From NCBI RefSeq assembly GCF_008973715.1, contig NZ_WBOL01000004.1:158514-222513 (forward strand): a stretch of 64,000 bases of DNA, given 5' to 3'. The position numbers and the translations under genes were made by a program. The notes beneath the pieces were generated by a model. That model was given only the letters and a program-made list of their open reading frames with translations. It had not been told where the DNA came from and did not search any database. Of the stretch, positions 54,670-63,873 are shown in pieces. Position 1 is the first letter of the stretch, and each line of letters begins with the position of its first letter. The DNA is from Nitrincola schmidtii. Lineage in GTDB: Bacteria > Pseudomonadota > Gammaproteobacteria > Pseudomonadales > Balneatricaceae.

Positions 54670-55488
54670 TCAGTTCAAGCTAGGCGTTTTAGAAAGCGTT
54701 GCACTTTGTTGAGACAGTCGATTAAGAAATAGATCACTGGCAAGATAGTCCCACTCTTGCTGCCGCGTAAGCGCCATGCCAGTGGACGACGCTCCGGTTA
54801 GACCCGGATGACACATGATCAAACCACCATCAGGCAAGTGATCTATCCAGCCATGAAGAAAAGCTGAAAAATCAGCGTCAGCCTTTAATGAGTATAACCC
54901 CGCAAAATAGCGACTGACGGGGAGGTTTGCTTTTTTTGCCTGCACTGAAAAACCGCAGCCCATCACTCGCAATGCAACGGCTTTAGTCAAAGAGTCATGA
55001 CCCGAAAAAGCGGGTTTGACGCCCCTTAACCATAGAGTTTCGTTAGGATAGCGCTGTTTGAGGGTCGCCAACAAAACAGAGCGAATACCGGGAAAAATAT
55101 GCACATGCTGATGACCATCGACATACTCTGGCCGATAACCAAACTGGTCTTCGAAATCATCTAATTGTCGGTTGATTTCATCTCGAACCCAATTAAGGTC
55201 CAGCTTTCCAGTTAAAGAGTTGAGCATTAACTGGCCTAGAGGTTGAGCCGAATCAGATTCGGTTAAATTAAAGTGCAAACCGATCGCTGCATGATTTTTG
55301 AACTTTTGTAAGTTTTGCGCTTGTTCCTTCCAATCCGCAAAGCAGGTCATACAGCTCACCGCCGAGAGACGCTGACGCTCCAGCAAAGCTAGGATTCCTT
55401 CACTGACCGGCGTTGAAAGCCCAAAATCATCTGCACACATGACAATCGATTTAGACGCTAGTGTTTTTTCGCAGCCTACAGATTTCAT
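54670..55488 (-). CDS. YdjC/ChbG family carbohydrate deacetylase (NaxD/HpnK-like)
   Basis: About 272 residues from the ATG at 55488 (MKSVGCEK), which overlaps the GtrA stop as ATGA. Metal-site motifs of the YdjC family are intact: CADDFGLS near residue 19, AIGLHFNLTES near 74, and YVDGHQHVHIFPG near 119, with MCHPG near 238. Family enzymes deacetylate N-acetyl sugars; NaxD acts on undecaprenyl-phosphate GalNAc during lipid A modification, and HpnK in hopanoid paths. The GT2 and GtrA genes in the same operon favour an undecaprenyl-linked sugar. No hopanoid genes are near. Confidence 0.82.
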   Translation of the reverse strand: MKSVGCEKTLASKSIVMCADDFGLSTPVSEGILALLERQRLSAVSCMTCFADWKEQAQNLQKFKNHAAIGLHFNLTESDSAQPLGQLMLNSLTGKLDLNWVRDEINRQLDDFEDQFGYRPEYVDGHQHVHIFPGIRSVLLATLKQRYPNETLWLRGVKPAFSGHDSLTKAVALRVMGCGFSVQAKKANLPVSRYFAGLYSLKADADFSAFLHGWIDHLPDGGLIMCHPGLTGASSTGMALTRQQEWDYLASDLFLNRLSQQSATLSKTPSLN

Positions 55489-55856
55489 GCCGCAAACGCC
55501 CAAAAACGGCTAAACAGGTAAGTCAAAACAGCCACCACACCCAGCACAATAAACAAGGCGATGTCATAACGTAAGGGGGTGAATAGCAGTAACAGCGCAT
55601 AAAGCGATTCATTAATCGCAAAACTACCCAAAGCTACTGTCGCAAACTTAGGTAAGGTACGACTGTGCTTCAGTTGTTCAGCCTTGAAGGTGAGTTTACG
55701 GTGACCAAAATAGCTGACATTAAAAGCGACCAAAAAGCCAAACACATTAGCCACTAAAGGAGCCAATCCCAAGGGCACCAGTAATCTGACGACCAACCAG
55801 TGCACCATTAAGGCCGTCACCCCGACCAGAGCAAAGCGTGAAACCTGTGCCATCAT
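55485..55856 (-). CDS. GtrA family small membrane protein
   Basis: A 123-residue protein with four membrane segments, of the GtrA/PST family. The pattern VSRFALVGVTALMVHWLVV and NVSYFGHRKLTF is typical. GtrA proteins are thought to flip undecaprenyl-phosphate-linked sugars across the inner membrane. The gene overlaps the upstream GT2 by four bases and the downstream deacetylase by four bases, making a tight three-gene operon. It is a candidate flippase for the amino-sugar carrier made by the two partners. Confidence 0.88.
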   Translation of the reverse strand: MMAQVSRFALVGVTALMVHWLVVRLLVPLGLAPLVANVFGFLVAFNVSYFGHRKLTFKAEQLKHSRTLPKFATVALGSFAINESLYALLLLFTPLRYDIALFIVLGVVAVLTYLFSRFWAFAA

Positions 55857-56905
55857 TGATCAACAGAACCTGATTCTGGTTGTTCAATGTTAATGACACG
55901 ATCAGAACTGACTTTAGTTGGGTGATGATCGGAAATCAGGTAGACGGGGCGAGCTTTTACCTCCGAGAAGATACGCGCCACATATTCACCCAGCACACCC
56001 ACCGATAAGAGTTGTACGCCACCCAAAAATCCGATGCCAGCCACCAGAGTTGGCCAACCGGGAACATCGACTCCCCAAAACAATGTCCGCAACACGATGA
56101 TAATGGCATAGGCGATCGCCAGCATGGAGATTCCCGCACCAATAAACATCCACATACGCAACGGCGTACTACTGAAAGCCGTAATTCCCGTCAGCGCCAG
56201 CGATGATAAACGACGAATACCAAAGGAGGTTTCACCACTGTGGCGAGGATTGACCTGAAAAGGAATACCGATACTGCGAAAACCGACCCAGGCAAATAGA
56301 CCTTTCATCATCCGTTTGCGTTCGGGCAAGGCTCTCAGTGCTTTAACCACTTTAGCGTCCATCATGCGGAAATCACCCGCATCGGCTTGAATCTCCACAT
56401 CGGCGCTTTGACTTAACATATGGTAAAAATAGCGCGTTAATCGACGCTTGATCGGATGCTCATCTGATCGATCTGAGCGTATGCCATACACCATGTCATA
56501 GCCTTCTAACCAGTGCTGATAAAACTCTCCGAGCATCTCAATCGGATGCTGCAGATCCGAGTCCATCAAAATCACTAAATCTGTATCCGCATGATCTAGG
56601 CCTGCGCTCATCGCGGCTTCTTTACCAAAGTTTCGCGACAGACGGATAAGGGAAACCGGATACTGCTTACCTAAGTCAATTGCGACTGCGGAGGTTGCAT
56701 CGCGACTGCCATCATCAACCACCAGTATTTCAAAGCGAGATGAAAGCTTGGGCAGATATTCGCAAAGTTTGGGGATGATCACCTTGAGATTATCTGCTTC
56801 ATTATAGGCAGGTAAAATGCAGGTAATACTGGGCGTATCGCCTAAGTTTCTGGGCGATAACGTTGGATCTGATTCCGATGTATGCTGTGTTATTTTATCG
56901 GGCAT
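55853..56905 (-). CDS. Glycosyltransferase family 2, undecaprenyl-phosphate sugar synthase-like (GtrB/ArnC/FlmF-like)
   Basis: A 350-residue DPM1-type glycosyltransferase. The N-terminal catalytic domain shows SITCILPAYNEADNLKVIIP near residue 26, LVVDDGSRD near 62 and the DxD-containing ILMDSDLQHP near 112. NPRHSGETSFGIRRL near 220 is typical of GtrB/ArnC relatives. Two C-terminal membrane segments anchor the enzyme to the inner membrane. It would transfer a sugar to undecaprenyl phosphate. It is the first gene of an operon with GtrA and a YdjC deacetylase, divergent from waaA. Confidence 0.87.
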   Translation of the reverse strand: MPDKITQHTSESDPTLSPRNLGDTPSITCILPAYNEADNLKVIIPKLCEYLPKLSSRFEILVVDDGSRDATSAVAIDLGKQYPVSLIRLSRNFGKEAAMSAGLDHADTDLVILMDSDLQHPIEMLGEFYQHWLEGYDMVYGIRSDRSDEHPIKRRLTRYFYHMLSQSADVEIQADAGDFRMMDAKVVKALRALPERKRMMKGLFAWVGFRSIGIPFQVNPRHSGETSFGIRRLSSLALTGITAFSSTPLRMWMFIGAGISMLAIAYAIIIVLRTLFWGVDVPGWPTLVAGIGFLGGVQLLSVGVLGEYVARIFSEVKARPVYLISDHHPTKVSSDRVINIEQPESGSVDQ

Positions 56906-56918
56906 GCTTCATTCCAGT

Positions 56919-56947
56919 TTCAAGTCCTTCAGACTACAGGGCATAAT
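56919..56947 (+). promoter_or_regulatory. Possible sigma-70 promoter of waaA
   Basis: TTCAAG (56919-56924) and CATAAT (56942-56947) are 17 bases apart and lie 47 bases before the waaA ATG. Both elements deviate from consensus, so this is tentative. Confidence 0.35.
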
Positions 56948-56993
56948 GGTAAACTATATCTTTACGTTTCGCACCGGATAGCCCACAAATCCT

Positions 56994-58265
56994 ATGATAA
57001 GTCGCTTAATTTACACCTGTTTACTGCATTTCTTGCTACCGATCATTCTGCTACGCCTGTGGTGGCGAGGCTTTAAAGCACCTCATTATCGAGATCGCTG
57101 GCTAGAGCGCTTGGGCTTCTTAACTCCTGTGGAAAAAACGCCTGACGCTCCGCTATGGATTCATGCTGTCTCGGTTGGCGAGGTACAAGCTGTCTCTACC
57201 TTGGTGCAAAACCAACTCGCTCGACATCCTAATATTCCCATCATCATCACCACCATGACACCGACGGGTGCTGATCGTGTGCAGCTTTTATTTGGCAAGC
57301 GCGTAACACACCGATACTGCCCCTATGACCTTCCATGGGCACTCAAGCGATTTATTCGCACCATCAAACCCCGTGCTTGTTTAATCGTTGAAACAGAGTT
57401 GTGGCCCAACTTTTTAGACCAATGCCAGCGCGCAAATATACCTATTTTATTGGCAAATGCGCGATTATCTGAGCGTTCCGCTCGGGGATATGCTCGCTTT
57501 CCTCACTTAACCAAAGCAATGCTTGATCAGATTACCCATCTTGCGGCTCAGGGTGAAGCCGATGCGGAACGCTTTAAAGTACTGGGAATGTCTCCAGAGC
57601 GACTTAGCATGACTGGAAGCATTAAGTTTGATGTACCGATACAGACAGTCTGGCTTGAACAAGCGGAGAGGCTTAAACAGGCTTGGGGACCTAGAAGACC
57701 TGTCCTTTTGGCTGCCAGCACTCATGCTGATGAAGAAGCTCAACTGCTAAACAGCTTTCCTCTACTGCTCAGCCAGCAGACCGATGCACTGCTGATTTTA
57801 GTCCCTCGGCATCCAGAGCGCTTTGATGAAGTGGCGCAACTTTGCTTCGCCAGTGGTTTAGACTATCAATGCCGAAGCGCACACCAACCTATCTCAGAGG
57901 AGATACAAGTTTACCTTGCCGACACTATGGGAGAACTAATGATCTTTTGTGCGGCGGCTGATGTGGTATTTGTTGGTGGTTCGCTCATTGAACGCGGAGG
58001 GCACAACCCTTTAGAACCTGCTTTACTCGGAAAGCCCGTGCTTTGTGGTCAACATACCTTTAATTTTGCCAGCATCACCGATGGACTGTTACAGGCAGGC
58101 GCGTTGGTTCAAACCAGCCAAGCTGAACAAGTGATGCGTCAAGCGGCAGACTGGTTTGCAAAACATGAAGAACGCTTGAAAGCAGGCGATGCCGCTAAAG
58201 CCTATGTTGCAAAACACGCTGGAGCCTTAGATCGATTAACCGCTCAACTGGAAAAGCTGCTTTGA
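56994..58265 (+). CDS. waaA: 3-deoxy-D-manno-octulosonic acid transferase
   Basis: A 423-residue Kdo transferase (KdtA). An N-terminal membrane anchor (LHFLLPIILLRLWWR, about residues 11-25) is followed by WIHAVSVGEVQAV near 58, the acceptor site region VETELWPNFL near 135, LLANARLSERS near 155, and GGSLIERGGHNPLEPALLGK near 323. It adds Kdo from CMP-Kdo to lipid IVA at the inner membrane, founding the lipopolysaccharide inner core. It is bracketed by envelope genes and converges with the GT39 gene. Confidence 0.95.
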   Translation: MISRLIYTCLLHFLLPIILLRLWWRGFKAPHYRDRWLERLGFLTPVEKTPDAPLWIHAVSVGEVQAVSTLVQNQLARHPNIPIIITTMTPTGADRVQLLFGKRVTHRYCPYDLPWALKRFIRTIKPRACLIVETELWPNFLDQCQRANIPILLANARLSERSARGYARFPHLTKAMLDQITHLAAQGEADAERFKVLGMSPERLSMTGSIKFDVPIQTVWLEQAERLKQAWGPRRPVLLAASTHADEEAQLLNSFPLLLSQQTDALLILVPRHPERFDEVAQLCFASGLDYQCRSAHQPISEEIQVYLADTMGELMIFCAAADVVFVGGSLIERGGHNPLEPALLGKPVLCGQHTFNFASITDGLLQAGALVQTSQAEQVMRQAADWFAKHEERLKAGDAAKAYVAKHAGALDRLTAQLEKLL

Positions 58266-58279
58266 GTTTTTCACCATCG

Positions 58280-59764
58280 TCACTCAGGACAAACTGAACG
58301 AGGGGGGATAATCGCCCAGTTCAATCTTAGAGGCTCTGCATTCTTGGTAACGGGCCATTCGAGTGCTAGCTCGCCCTGTGCCGAAATTTCACCCAGATTT
58401 GCAAGCTGTTCAGGCAAATCAGTATTTTGCCACACCAGCATCACACCCGACTGATCGATGCGTGGCTGATCCACCCAAGGGCTGTAGTCCATTCGACCCT
58501 CAATTAGCACCGAAGGACGTGTTGAGGCACGTAAAGACACTAAACCACCTAACCAGTATTCACCCGCTACCAGATCCAATGGACAGTTCGTTTCGAGTTG
58601 CCAATTTTTTTCTAGTTCTGAGGCTATCGCTTTATCCGGCCAACCGATGCGTGACGGTTTATCTTTAAGATAAGGCAGTAGGCTCATGTCGACTAAACGA
58701 AGCAAAATCAACACCATCACCATCATCACACTGCCACGCAGCAAACGTCGTTGCGGCTGTTGCGCAAGCGGTGTGATAAGCCATGACACGATCAGTAATC
58801 CAGACAAGTTCCACATGGGTGTTCCCCACATATCTCGCAAACCCGTCCCAGTGGCTCCCGCCACTATCGCTGTTAATAACGCAGGGCCCAGACCTATCGC
58901 AAACAAAAACCAGCGCGTTTTCGCTTCAGCTTGATCCGAGGACCAAAGCGGACGACTGAAAAAGCCAGTTACGGCTAAAAGAATCAGCAAGGGGAAATGA
59001 TCCAGCAACTGTACCGTCAAGAATTTTAGTGGGCCAAAAAGATGCGCTTGCAAGGCAGAAGGTGCCTCACCCGCTCGTTGCTGTGCGTATTGAAAAGGCA
59101 AGAAGTCATGCTGAAACAGCCAGATCAGATGGGGCATAAACACCAGCAACATCACCAACACACCAGACCATACTGGCCATCGGATCAGTTGACGACGACC
59201 TTCGGCTTGGGTCAGCAGATGCAGGAAGATCGCTGTTAATAGAACGATCATCACATATTTGGTCAGCAATCCTAATCCAGCACAAAAACCAACCAGTATC
59301 CAGTCTCTATAACGACCTGAGTGCAGTGCTTGATAGTAATAAAAGACCGCTGCAGCCCAAATGGGCATCTGAGCAATGTTGTGGTTATATTCTGGACTGG
59401 GCCACGTAAAATAATAGACCCCTAACAACAACAAAGTCCCTAAGGCTGCTTTCTCCACGCCGAGCAAGCGCAACCCCAAACGCCATACGTAAACATAGGT
59501 GATCAATAAACTCAGTTGGCTGAGAACAAAAGGCCCCAGATCACCCAAACCCAGCCACAAAAGATTGATCAACCAAGACGGTAAAGGAGGGTGCTTATAA
59601 TAACCCCATTGCCACTCTTTGCCCCAAAACAGCCCTTCAACCACATCAAGCGGCAAACTGTAGACTGACAACCAAGGCAGCAGTGTCCAGAGCAACGCGT
59701 TAAGAACTAAAATCAGCCAAACATAACGGGTCGTATCACTTGAAAAAGCAGCGTATGAAGTCAT
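58280..59764 (-). CDS. Glycosyltransferase family 39 (ArnT/FlmK-like), lipid-linked sugar transferase
   Basis: A 494-residue integral membrane glycosyltransferase with about 11-13 membrane segments. The first periplasmic loop has LDVVEGLFWGKEWQWGYYKH with acidic residues spaced like the catalytic site of GT39/GT83 enzymes, followed by HPPLPSW. The periplasmic C-terminal part (about residues 375-494) is soluble. Relatives such as ArnT and FlmK transfer aminoarabinose or galactosamine from undecaprenyl phosphate to lipid A. It lies between waaA and msbA, one base from msbA, which supports a lipid A or core target. The sugar is not identifiable. Confidence 0.85.
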   Translation of the reverse strand: MTSYAAFSSDTTRYVWLILVLNALLWTLLPWLSVYSLPLDVVEGLFWGKEWQWGYYKHPPLPSWLINLLWLGLGDLGPFVLSQLSLLITYVYVWRLGLRLLGVEKAALGTLLLLGVYYFTWPSPEYNHNIAQMPIWAAAVFYYYQALHSGRYRDWILVGFCAGLGLLTKYVMIVLLTAIFLHLLTQAEGRRQLIRWPVWSGVLVMLLVFMPHLIWLFQHDFLPFQYAQQRAGEAPSALQAHLFGPLKFLTVQLLDHFPLLILLAVTGFFSRPLWSSDQAEAKTRWFLFAIGLGPALLTAIVAGATGTGLRDMWGTPMWNLSGLLIVSWLITPLAQQPQRRLLRGSVMMVMVLILLRLVDMSLLPYLKDKPSRIGWPDKAIASELEKNWQLETNCPLDLVAGEYWLGGLVSLRASTRPSVLIEGRMDYSPWVDQPRIDQSGVMLVWQNTDLPEQLANLGEISAQGELALEWPVTKNAEPLRLNWAIIPPRSVCPE

Positions 59765-61534
59765 TTAGTCTTGATTAAATTGCATATTATAAAGACGAGC
59801 ATAGCTGCCACCCTGTGCTAACAACTCAGCGTGACTACCCTGCTCCACCACAACGCCCTGCTCCATCACCAAGATACGATCCGCTCGCTCAATGGTCGAT
59901 AAACGATGCGCAATCACCAACGTAGAACGATCTTTGATCACATGCTCTAATGCTGTTTGAATAAAACGCTCTGACTCAGTATCCAGTGCTGAGGTCGCTT
60001 CATCTAAGATCAACAGCGGTGCATCTTTCAAAATAGCACGCGCAATTGCGATTCGCTGTCGCTGCCCACCTGACAGCAACAAACCATTTTCACCGATCAG
60101 GGTGTTTAGCCCATCTGGCAGACGCTCTGCAAACTCAGTCACCATTGCCGCATCGGCAGCAGCACGAATGGCTTCTTCAGATGCTCCTGATAAGGCTCCG
60201 TAAGCAATATTTTCAGCAATGGTTCCTTCAAACAGCACAACATGCTGATTTACCAAGGCAATCTGATTACGAAGGCTTTCCAGCGTATAGTCAGATAAAG
60301 GACGATCATCTAACAGAATTTCTCCCTGTTGCACGTCATAAAAGCGCGGCAATAGACCTGCTAAAGTCGACTTACCACTACCCGACCGACCTACGAGGGC
60401 AACAGTTTCACCAGGCTCGATGAAAAAGCTTACATTTTTAAGTGCCTGAGATTCACTTTTTGGATAAGTAAACGATACATCACGAAACTCAACACGCCCT
60501 TTTGCATCCGTTAGAATGACCGAACCACTGTTTTTTTCAGGAATTTCATCAAAAAGCTGGAAGAAACTTTCCGCAGCAGCAATACCTTTTTGTACTGTAC
60601 TGTTAATTTCTGTTAACTGACGTATTGGCTTGGCCATTAAGGAAGCAGCTGAAATAAAGGCAATAAATTGGCCAGTAGACATCGAAGCAACGAGTGCAGG
60701 GGACATTGCGATAAAGGTCAACAATGCCACGACTGCAGCCACCAGCATTTGAATAATCGGCGTCGTTACTGACTGGGTGACAACCATTTTCATAAATTGG
60801 CGACGATTACGTTCAGAAGCTTTATTAAAGCGAGCACGCTCAGACTCAGCACCGCCAAATACTCTGACGACTTGATAACCTTTAATGGCTTCTGATGCTG
60901 AAGCAGAGATATCACCAACGGAATCTTGAATCCCATGACTGAGTCGACGTAATCGTTTTGACGCCAATGCCACGACACCACCAACTAAGGGAGCCACTGC
61001 AACAAAAAGGAGAGTTAACTTCCAGTTCAAGAAAAGCATATATCCAAACAATCCTAAGACCGTTAAGCCTTCGCGAACCGCTGTTTTGAGTGCATCGGTG
61101 GCAGCACCGGTGACCTGCTCAACATTGTAGGTTAGCTTTGATAACAACTCTGAAGAGGTATGCTGTTGATAAAACGAACAAGGAAGCACTAATAGATGAT
61201 CAAACATTTGACAGCGAAGGCGACTGACCACCGCTCTAGCCACATAAGAAAAGCCATAGTTCCCTAATAGAGTACCTATGCCTCGCACAAAAAAGATCAA
61301 TAAAATAGCTAAGGCTAACCAAAATCGCTGATCAAGATTACCGCTTTCAACCGCGTCAATAAAACTCTCTAACCACTTAGCTGCGGCGGTTTGAGATCCA
61401 GCATAGAGAGCAAATCCAGCAAAAGCGACAATGAACATAGGCCAGTGGCCACGTACATAACTCAGCAAACGCAGATAAACATCCCAACCTGTTTGAGGTT
61501 GCGTGACAACACCGTTTTGAGGGGTTTTCGTCAT
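59765..61534 (-). CDS. msbA: Lipid A export ABC transporter/permease MsbA
   Basis: A 589-residue half transporter: six membrane segments (about residues 25-320) fused to an ABC ATPase. Walker A is VGRSGSGKSTLAGLLPRF near 380, the signature LLSGGQRQRIAIARAIL near 485, Walker B LLILDEATSALDTES, and the switch histidine in IAHRLSTIERADRIL. It flips core-lipid A from the inner to the outer leaflet. The GT39 gene starts immediately downstream, so the two are probably co-transcribed. Length and motifs match MsbA rather than a drug exporter, and the neighbours agree. Confidence 0.92.
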   Translation of the reverse strand: MTKTPQNGVVTQPQTGWDVYLRLLSYVRGHWPMFIVAFAGFALYAGSQTAAAKWLESFIDAVESGNLDQRFWLALAILLIFFVRGIGTLLGNYGFSYVARAVVSRLRCQMFDHLLVLPCSFYQQHTSSELLSKLTYNVEQVTGAATDALKTAVREGLTVLGLFGYMLFLNWKLTLLFVAVAPLVGGVVALASKRLRRLSHGIQDSVGDISASASEAIKGYQVVRVFGGAESERARFNKASERNRRQFMKMVVTQSVTTPIIQMLVAAVVALLTFIAMSPALVASMSTGQFIAFISAASLMAKPIRQLTEINSTVQKGIAAAESFFQLFDEIPEKNSGSVILTDAKGRVEFRDVSFTYPKSESQALKNVSFFIEPGETVALVGRSGSGKSTLAGLLPRFYDVQQGEILLDDRPLSDYTLESLRNQIALVNQHVVLFEGTIAENIAYGALSGASEEAIRAAADAAMVTEFAERLPDGLNTLIGENGLLLSGGQRQRIAIARAILKDAPLLILDEATSALDTESERFIQTALEHVIKDRSTLVIAHRLSTIERADRILVMEQGVVVEQGSHAELLAQGGSYARLYNMQFNQD

Positions 61535-61642
61535 AGAACTCTCTTAACAATGACTCAGACAAAAGCAGTAGTATAACTGCACAGGAGTCAGATAACAGGT
61601 TAGAATGGTATAAATATTGTTTTGTATCAGTGAAAAAGTGAC

Positions 61643-62578
61643 GTGACAGAACGGCTAATGACCTCAGAAATACTCAAAAAACCGTCTCTTTGGCCCATTA
61701 GCCTGTGGGTCAACATTCTGCGCTTGCTTGCTCGCTTACCCTATAATTTACAAATGCATATCGGGGCCTTCTTTGGCTGGGTGCTTTACCACTTAGCTCG
61801 AGACAGACGCCATGTCACTGAAGTCAATATTCGCTTATGCTTCCCTGAACTTTCACCTGAAGCACAACGCAAACGTGTTCGCACTGTCTTCCATCACAAT
61901 GGCATCGGCATTATGGAAGCCGCCATGGCATGGTGGGCACCGATAAGTTGGTTTCAAGACAAAGTGAGCTTGAGGGGTAAAGAGCACTTAGATAAAGCGC
62001 TTGCTCAAGGCAAGGGCGTAATTATGTTGGGCGCTCATTTTTCAACGCTAGATTTGGGTGGACTGCTTTTTTCATATCACTACAAACTCAACACCCTCTA
62101 TCGACCTAATAACAATCCCTACCTTGACCAAGTCATATGTAACGGTCGATCGCGCTTTACGCATAACATTGACCGATCCGACTTCCGAAGCGTCATTCGA
62201 AAACTCAAGTCCAATGAAATCATCTGGTATGCACCTGATCAAGACTTTGGCATGAAACAGTCTGTATTTGTGCCTTTTTTCGGTGTGCCTGCAGCGACAC
62301 TGACAGCGACGACGCGCCTTACCAAACTGAATGGCTCTCCTGTGCTCATGCTGGCACAGCATCGGTTAGCTGATGGACGTTATGAGCTAGAGCTATATCC
62401 CATCATTGAACCTTTTCCAACAGGCGATGAAATAGACGATGCAACGCGCATCAATGAAGAGATTGAGCGGGCAATTCGTAAAGACCCTGAGCAGTATATG
62501 TGGGTGCATCGTCGATTTAAGAGTCATCCTAAAGGGAAGAATTATCTTTATAACCAAGCTAAGAGCATTATTAAATGA
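61643..62578 (+). CDS. LpxL/HtrB-type lipid A acyltransferase
   Basis: A 311-residue membrane acyltransferase. One N-terminal hydrophobic stretch (LQMHIGAFFGWVLYHLA, about 32-48) precedes the HX4D catalytic motif in GAHFSTLDLGG near residue 130. LYRPNNNPYLD near 152, WYAPDQDFGMKQSVF near 194 and YMWVHRRFKSHP near 285 are the further family blocks. It adds a secondary fatty acyl chain to Kdo2-lipid IVA. Start choice is uncertain: GTG at 61643 or ATG at 61658; neither has a strong ribosome site. Whether it is LpxL or LpxM is not decidable here. It ends overlapping the GT4 gene by four bases. Confidence 0.88.
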   Translation: MTERLMTSEILKKPSLWPISLWVNILRLLARLPYNLQMHIGAFFGWVLYHLARDRRHVTEVNIRLCFPELSPEAQRKRVRTVFHHNGIGIMEAAMAWWAPISWFQDKVSLRGKEHLDKALAQGKGVIMLGAHFSTLDLGGLLFSYHYKLNTLYRPNNNPYLDQVICNGRSRFTHNIDRSDFRSVIRKLKSNEIIWYAPDQDFGMKQSVFVPFFGVPAATLTATTRLTKLNGSPVLMLAQHRLADGRYELELYPIIEPFPTGDEIDDATRINEEIERAIRKDPEQYMWVHRRFKSHPKGKNYLYNQAKSIIK

Positions 62579-63615
62579 AAATATTGCAAATTTGTGGCGC
62601 TCAAAAAGCAGGCGGAGCTGAAGCTCATTTCCTACGATTTTGCATAGAACTCAATAAGCATGAAGATATGGATGTCGTCGCCATAGTTCGCAAAGACTCA
62701 TGGCTTGAAGAACAGCTTAACAAAGAAGATATCAAAGTTTATGCGCTTGGCTTTCGATCCAGCTTCGACCTTATTACTAGCTTAAAGATTTTAAAAATCT
62801 CATTAAAAGAAAAATCAGATATTATTCAATGCTGGATGAATCGAGCCGCTACTTTAACACCGAAAAGAGCACGAGGTTTCAAAATTGGGCGCCTAGGTGG
62901 CTATTATTCACTGAAGAACTACAAATCTATGGATTGGTTGGTCGGAGCAACTAACGACATTTGTAATCATATTACACAAAACGGATGGCACTCGGACAAG
63001 CTTTCTTGTATTCCTAACTTTGTTAATCTGCCCAGCCCCGAAGAGCAAAAAGCATCAGATAACTTAAAGAATGAGCTAGGATTAAATGATAAAACTGTAC
63101 TTTTTACTCCTGCTAGACTTCATAGCGTTAAAGGCCTTGATACGGCTATCAAGGCACTTAAATTATTACCTGATCAATTTTGTTACCTTATTGTGGGAAA
63201 CGGTCCAGAAGAAGACACTCTCAAGAAGCTCGCAAATCATTTAGGTGTTCAAGATAGAGTTATTTTTGCCGGATGGCAAAACGACATCACTCCCTTTTGC
63301 TACATAAGTGATATTTTCCTTGTTCCTTCTCGCCATGAACCCTTTGGCAGTGTATTACTAGAAGCTTGGTCTCATAAAAAACCTCTTGTTACATCAGACT
63401 CACAAGGAGCGCTAGCCATTACCGAAGATAATAAAACTTCATTAATGTTTAACAAAGACAATCATTATTCTTTAGCAGAAAAAGTATCTATTTTACAAAG
63501 CAATGCTAGCTTGAAGTCGCTAATTGTTGAAAATGGATATAATGAACTTATCAGCAAATATGTTGCTAGTTCGGTATTAAATACATACACATCTCTCTAT
63601 AAAAAAAGCATTTGA
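62575..63615 (+). CDS. Glycosyltransferase family 4 (LPS core type)
   Basis: A 346-residue GT-B glycosyltransferase. The N-terminal domain begins MKILQICGAQKAGGAEAHFLRF and the C-terminal GT1/GT4 domain has LFTPARLHSVKGLDTAIKAL near residue 180, LLPDQFCYLIVGNGPEEDTL, and the EX7E donor site in SRHEPFGSVLLEAWSHKKP near 255. It would extend the lipopolysaccharide core at the cytoplasmic face of the inner membrane. Its DNA is visibly more A/T-rich than waaA or msbA, hinting at exchange of core genes. The start overlaps the acyltransferase gene stop by ATGA. Confidence 0.85.
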   Translation: MKILQICGAQKAGGAEAHFLRFCIELNKHEDMDVVAIVRKDSWLEEQLNKEDIKVYALGFRSSFDLITSLKILKISLKEKSDIIQCWMNRAATLTPKRARGFKIGRLGGYYSLKNYKSMDWLVGATNDICNHITQNGWHSDKLSCIPNFVNLPSPEEQKASDNLKNELGLNDKTVLFTPARLHSVKGLDTAIKALKLLPDQFCYLIVGNGPEEDTLKKLANHLGVQDRVIFAGWQNDITPFCYISDIFLVPSRHEPFGSVLLEAWSHKKPLVTSDSQGALAITEDNKTSLMFNKDNHYSLAEKVSILQSNASLKSLIVENGYNELISKYVASSVLNTYTSLYKKSI

Positions 63616-63625
63616 GTCTATTAAC

Positions 63626-63873
63626 ATGAAAAAACTTCCCATCAGCGTTATTTTTATTACTAAAAATGAAGCTGATCGAATCGAAAAGGCAATCGATAGC
63701 GTAGCTGACTGGGTAGATGAAATCATTGTGGTTGACTCTGGAAGCAATGATGACACTGTTCAAAAAGCTGAAAGGCTTGAAGCTAAAACATTCTTTAACG
63801 AATGGCCCGGCTATGGACAACAAAAGCGCTTTGCAGAAGAGAAAACCTCACATGACTGGATATTGAATTTAGA
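63626..63873 (+). pseudogene. Glycosyltransferase family 2 (LgtF/WaaE-like), interrupted by an insertion sequence
   Basis: Only the first 83 residues remain. They show LPISVIFITKNEADRIEKAI, VDEIIVVDSGSNDDT near residue 31, NEWPGYGQQKRFAEEK and DWILNL near 78, a stretch normally continued by DADE. The frame is cut inside that motif: the last native bases are TTTAGA, and GTAAGTG of the inserted element begins at 63874, supplying a premature TAA. The family is usually about 250 residues and adds glucose or heptose to the lipopolysaccharide core. The rest of the gene may lie beyond the element, outside this window. Confidence 0.85.

Noticed and set aside
60046..60423. 125-codon plus-strand open frame
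   Set aside because: Antisense to the msbA ATPase domain; its His/Gln-rich product has no recognisable fold.
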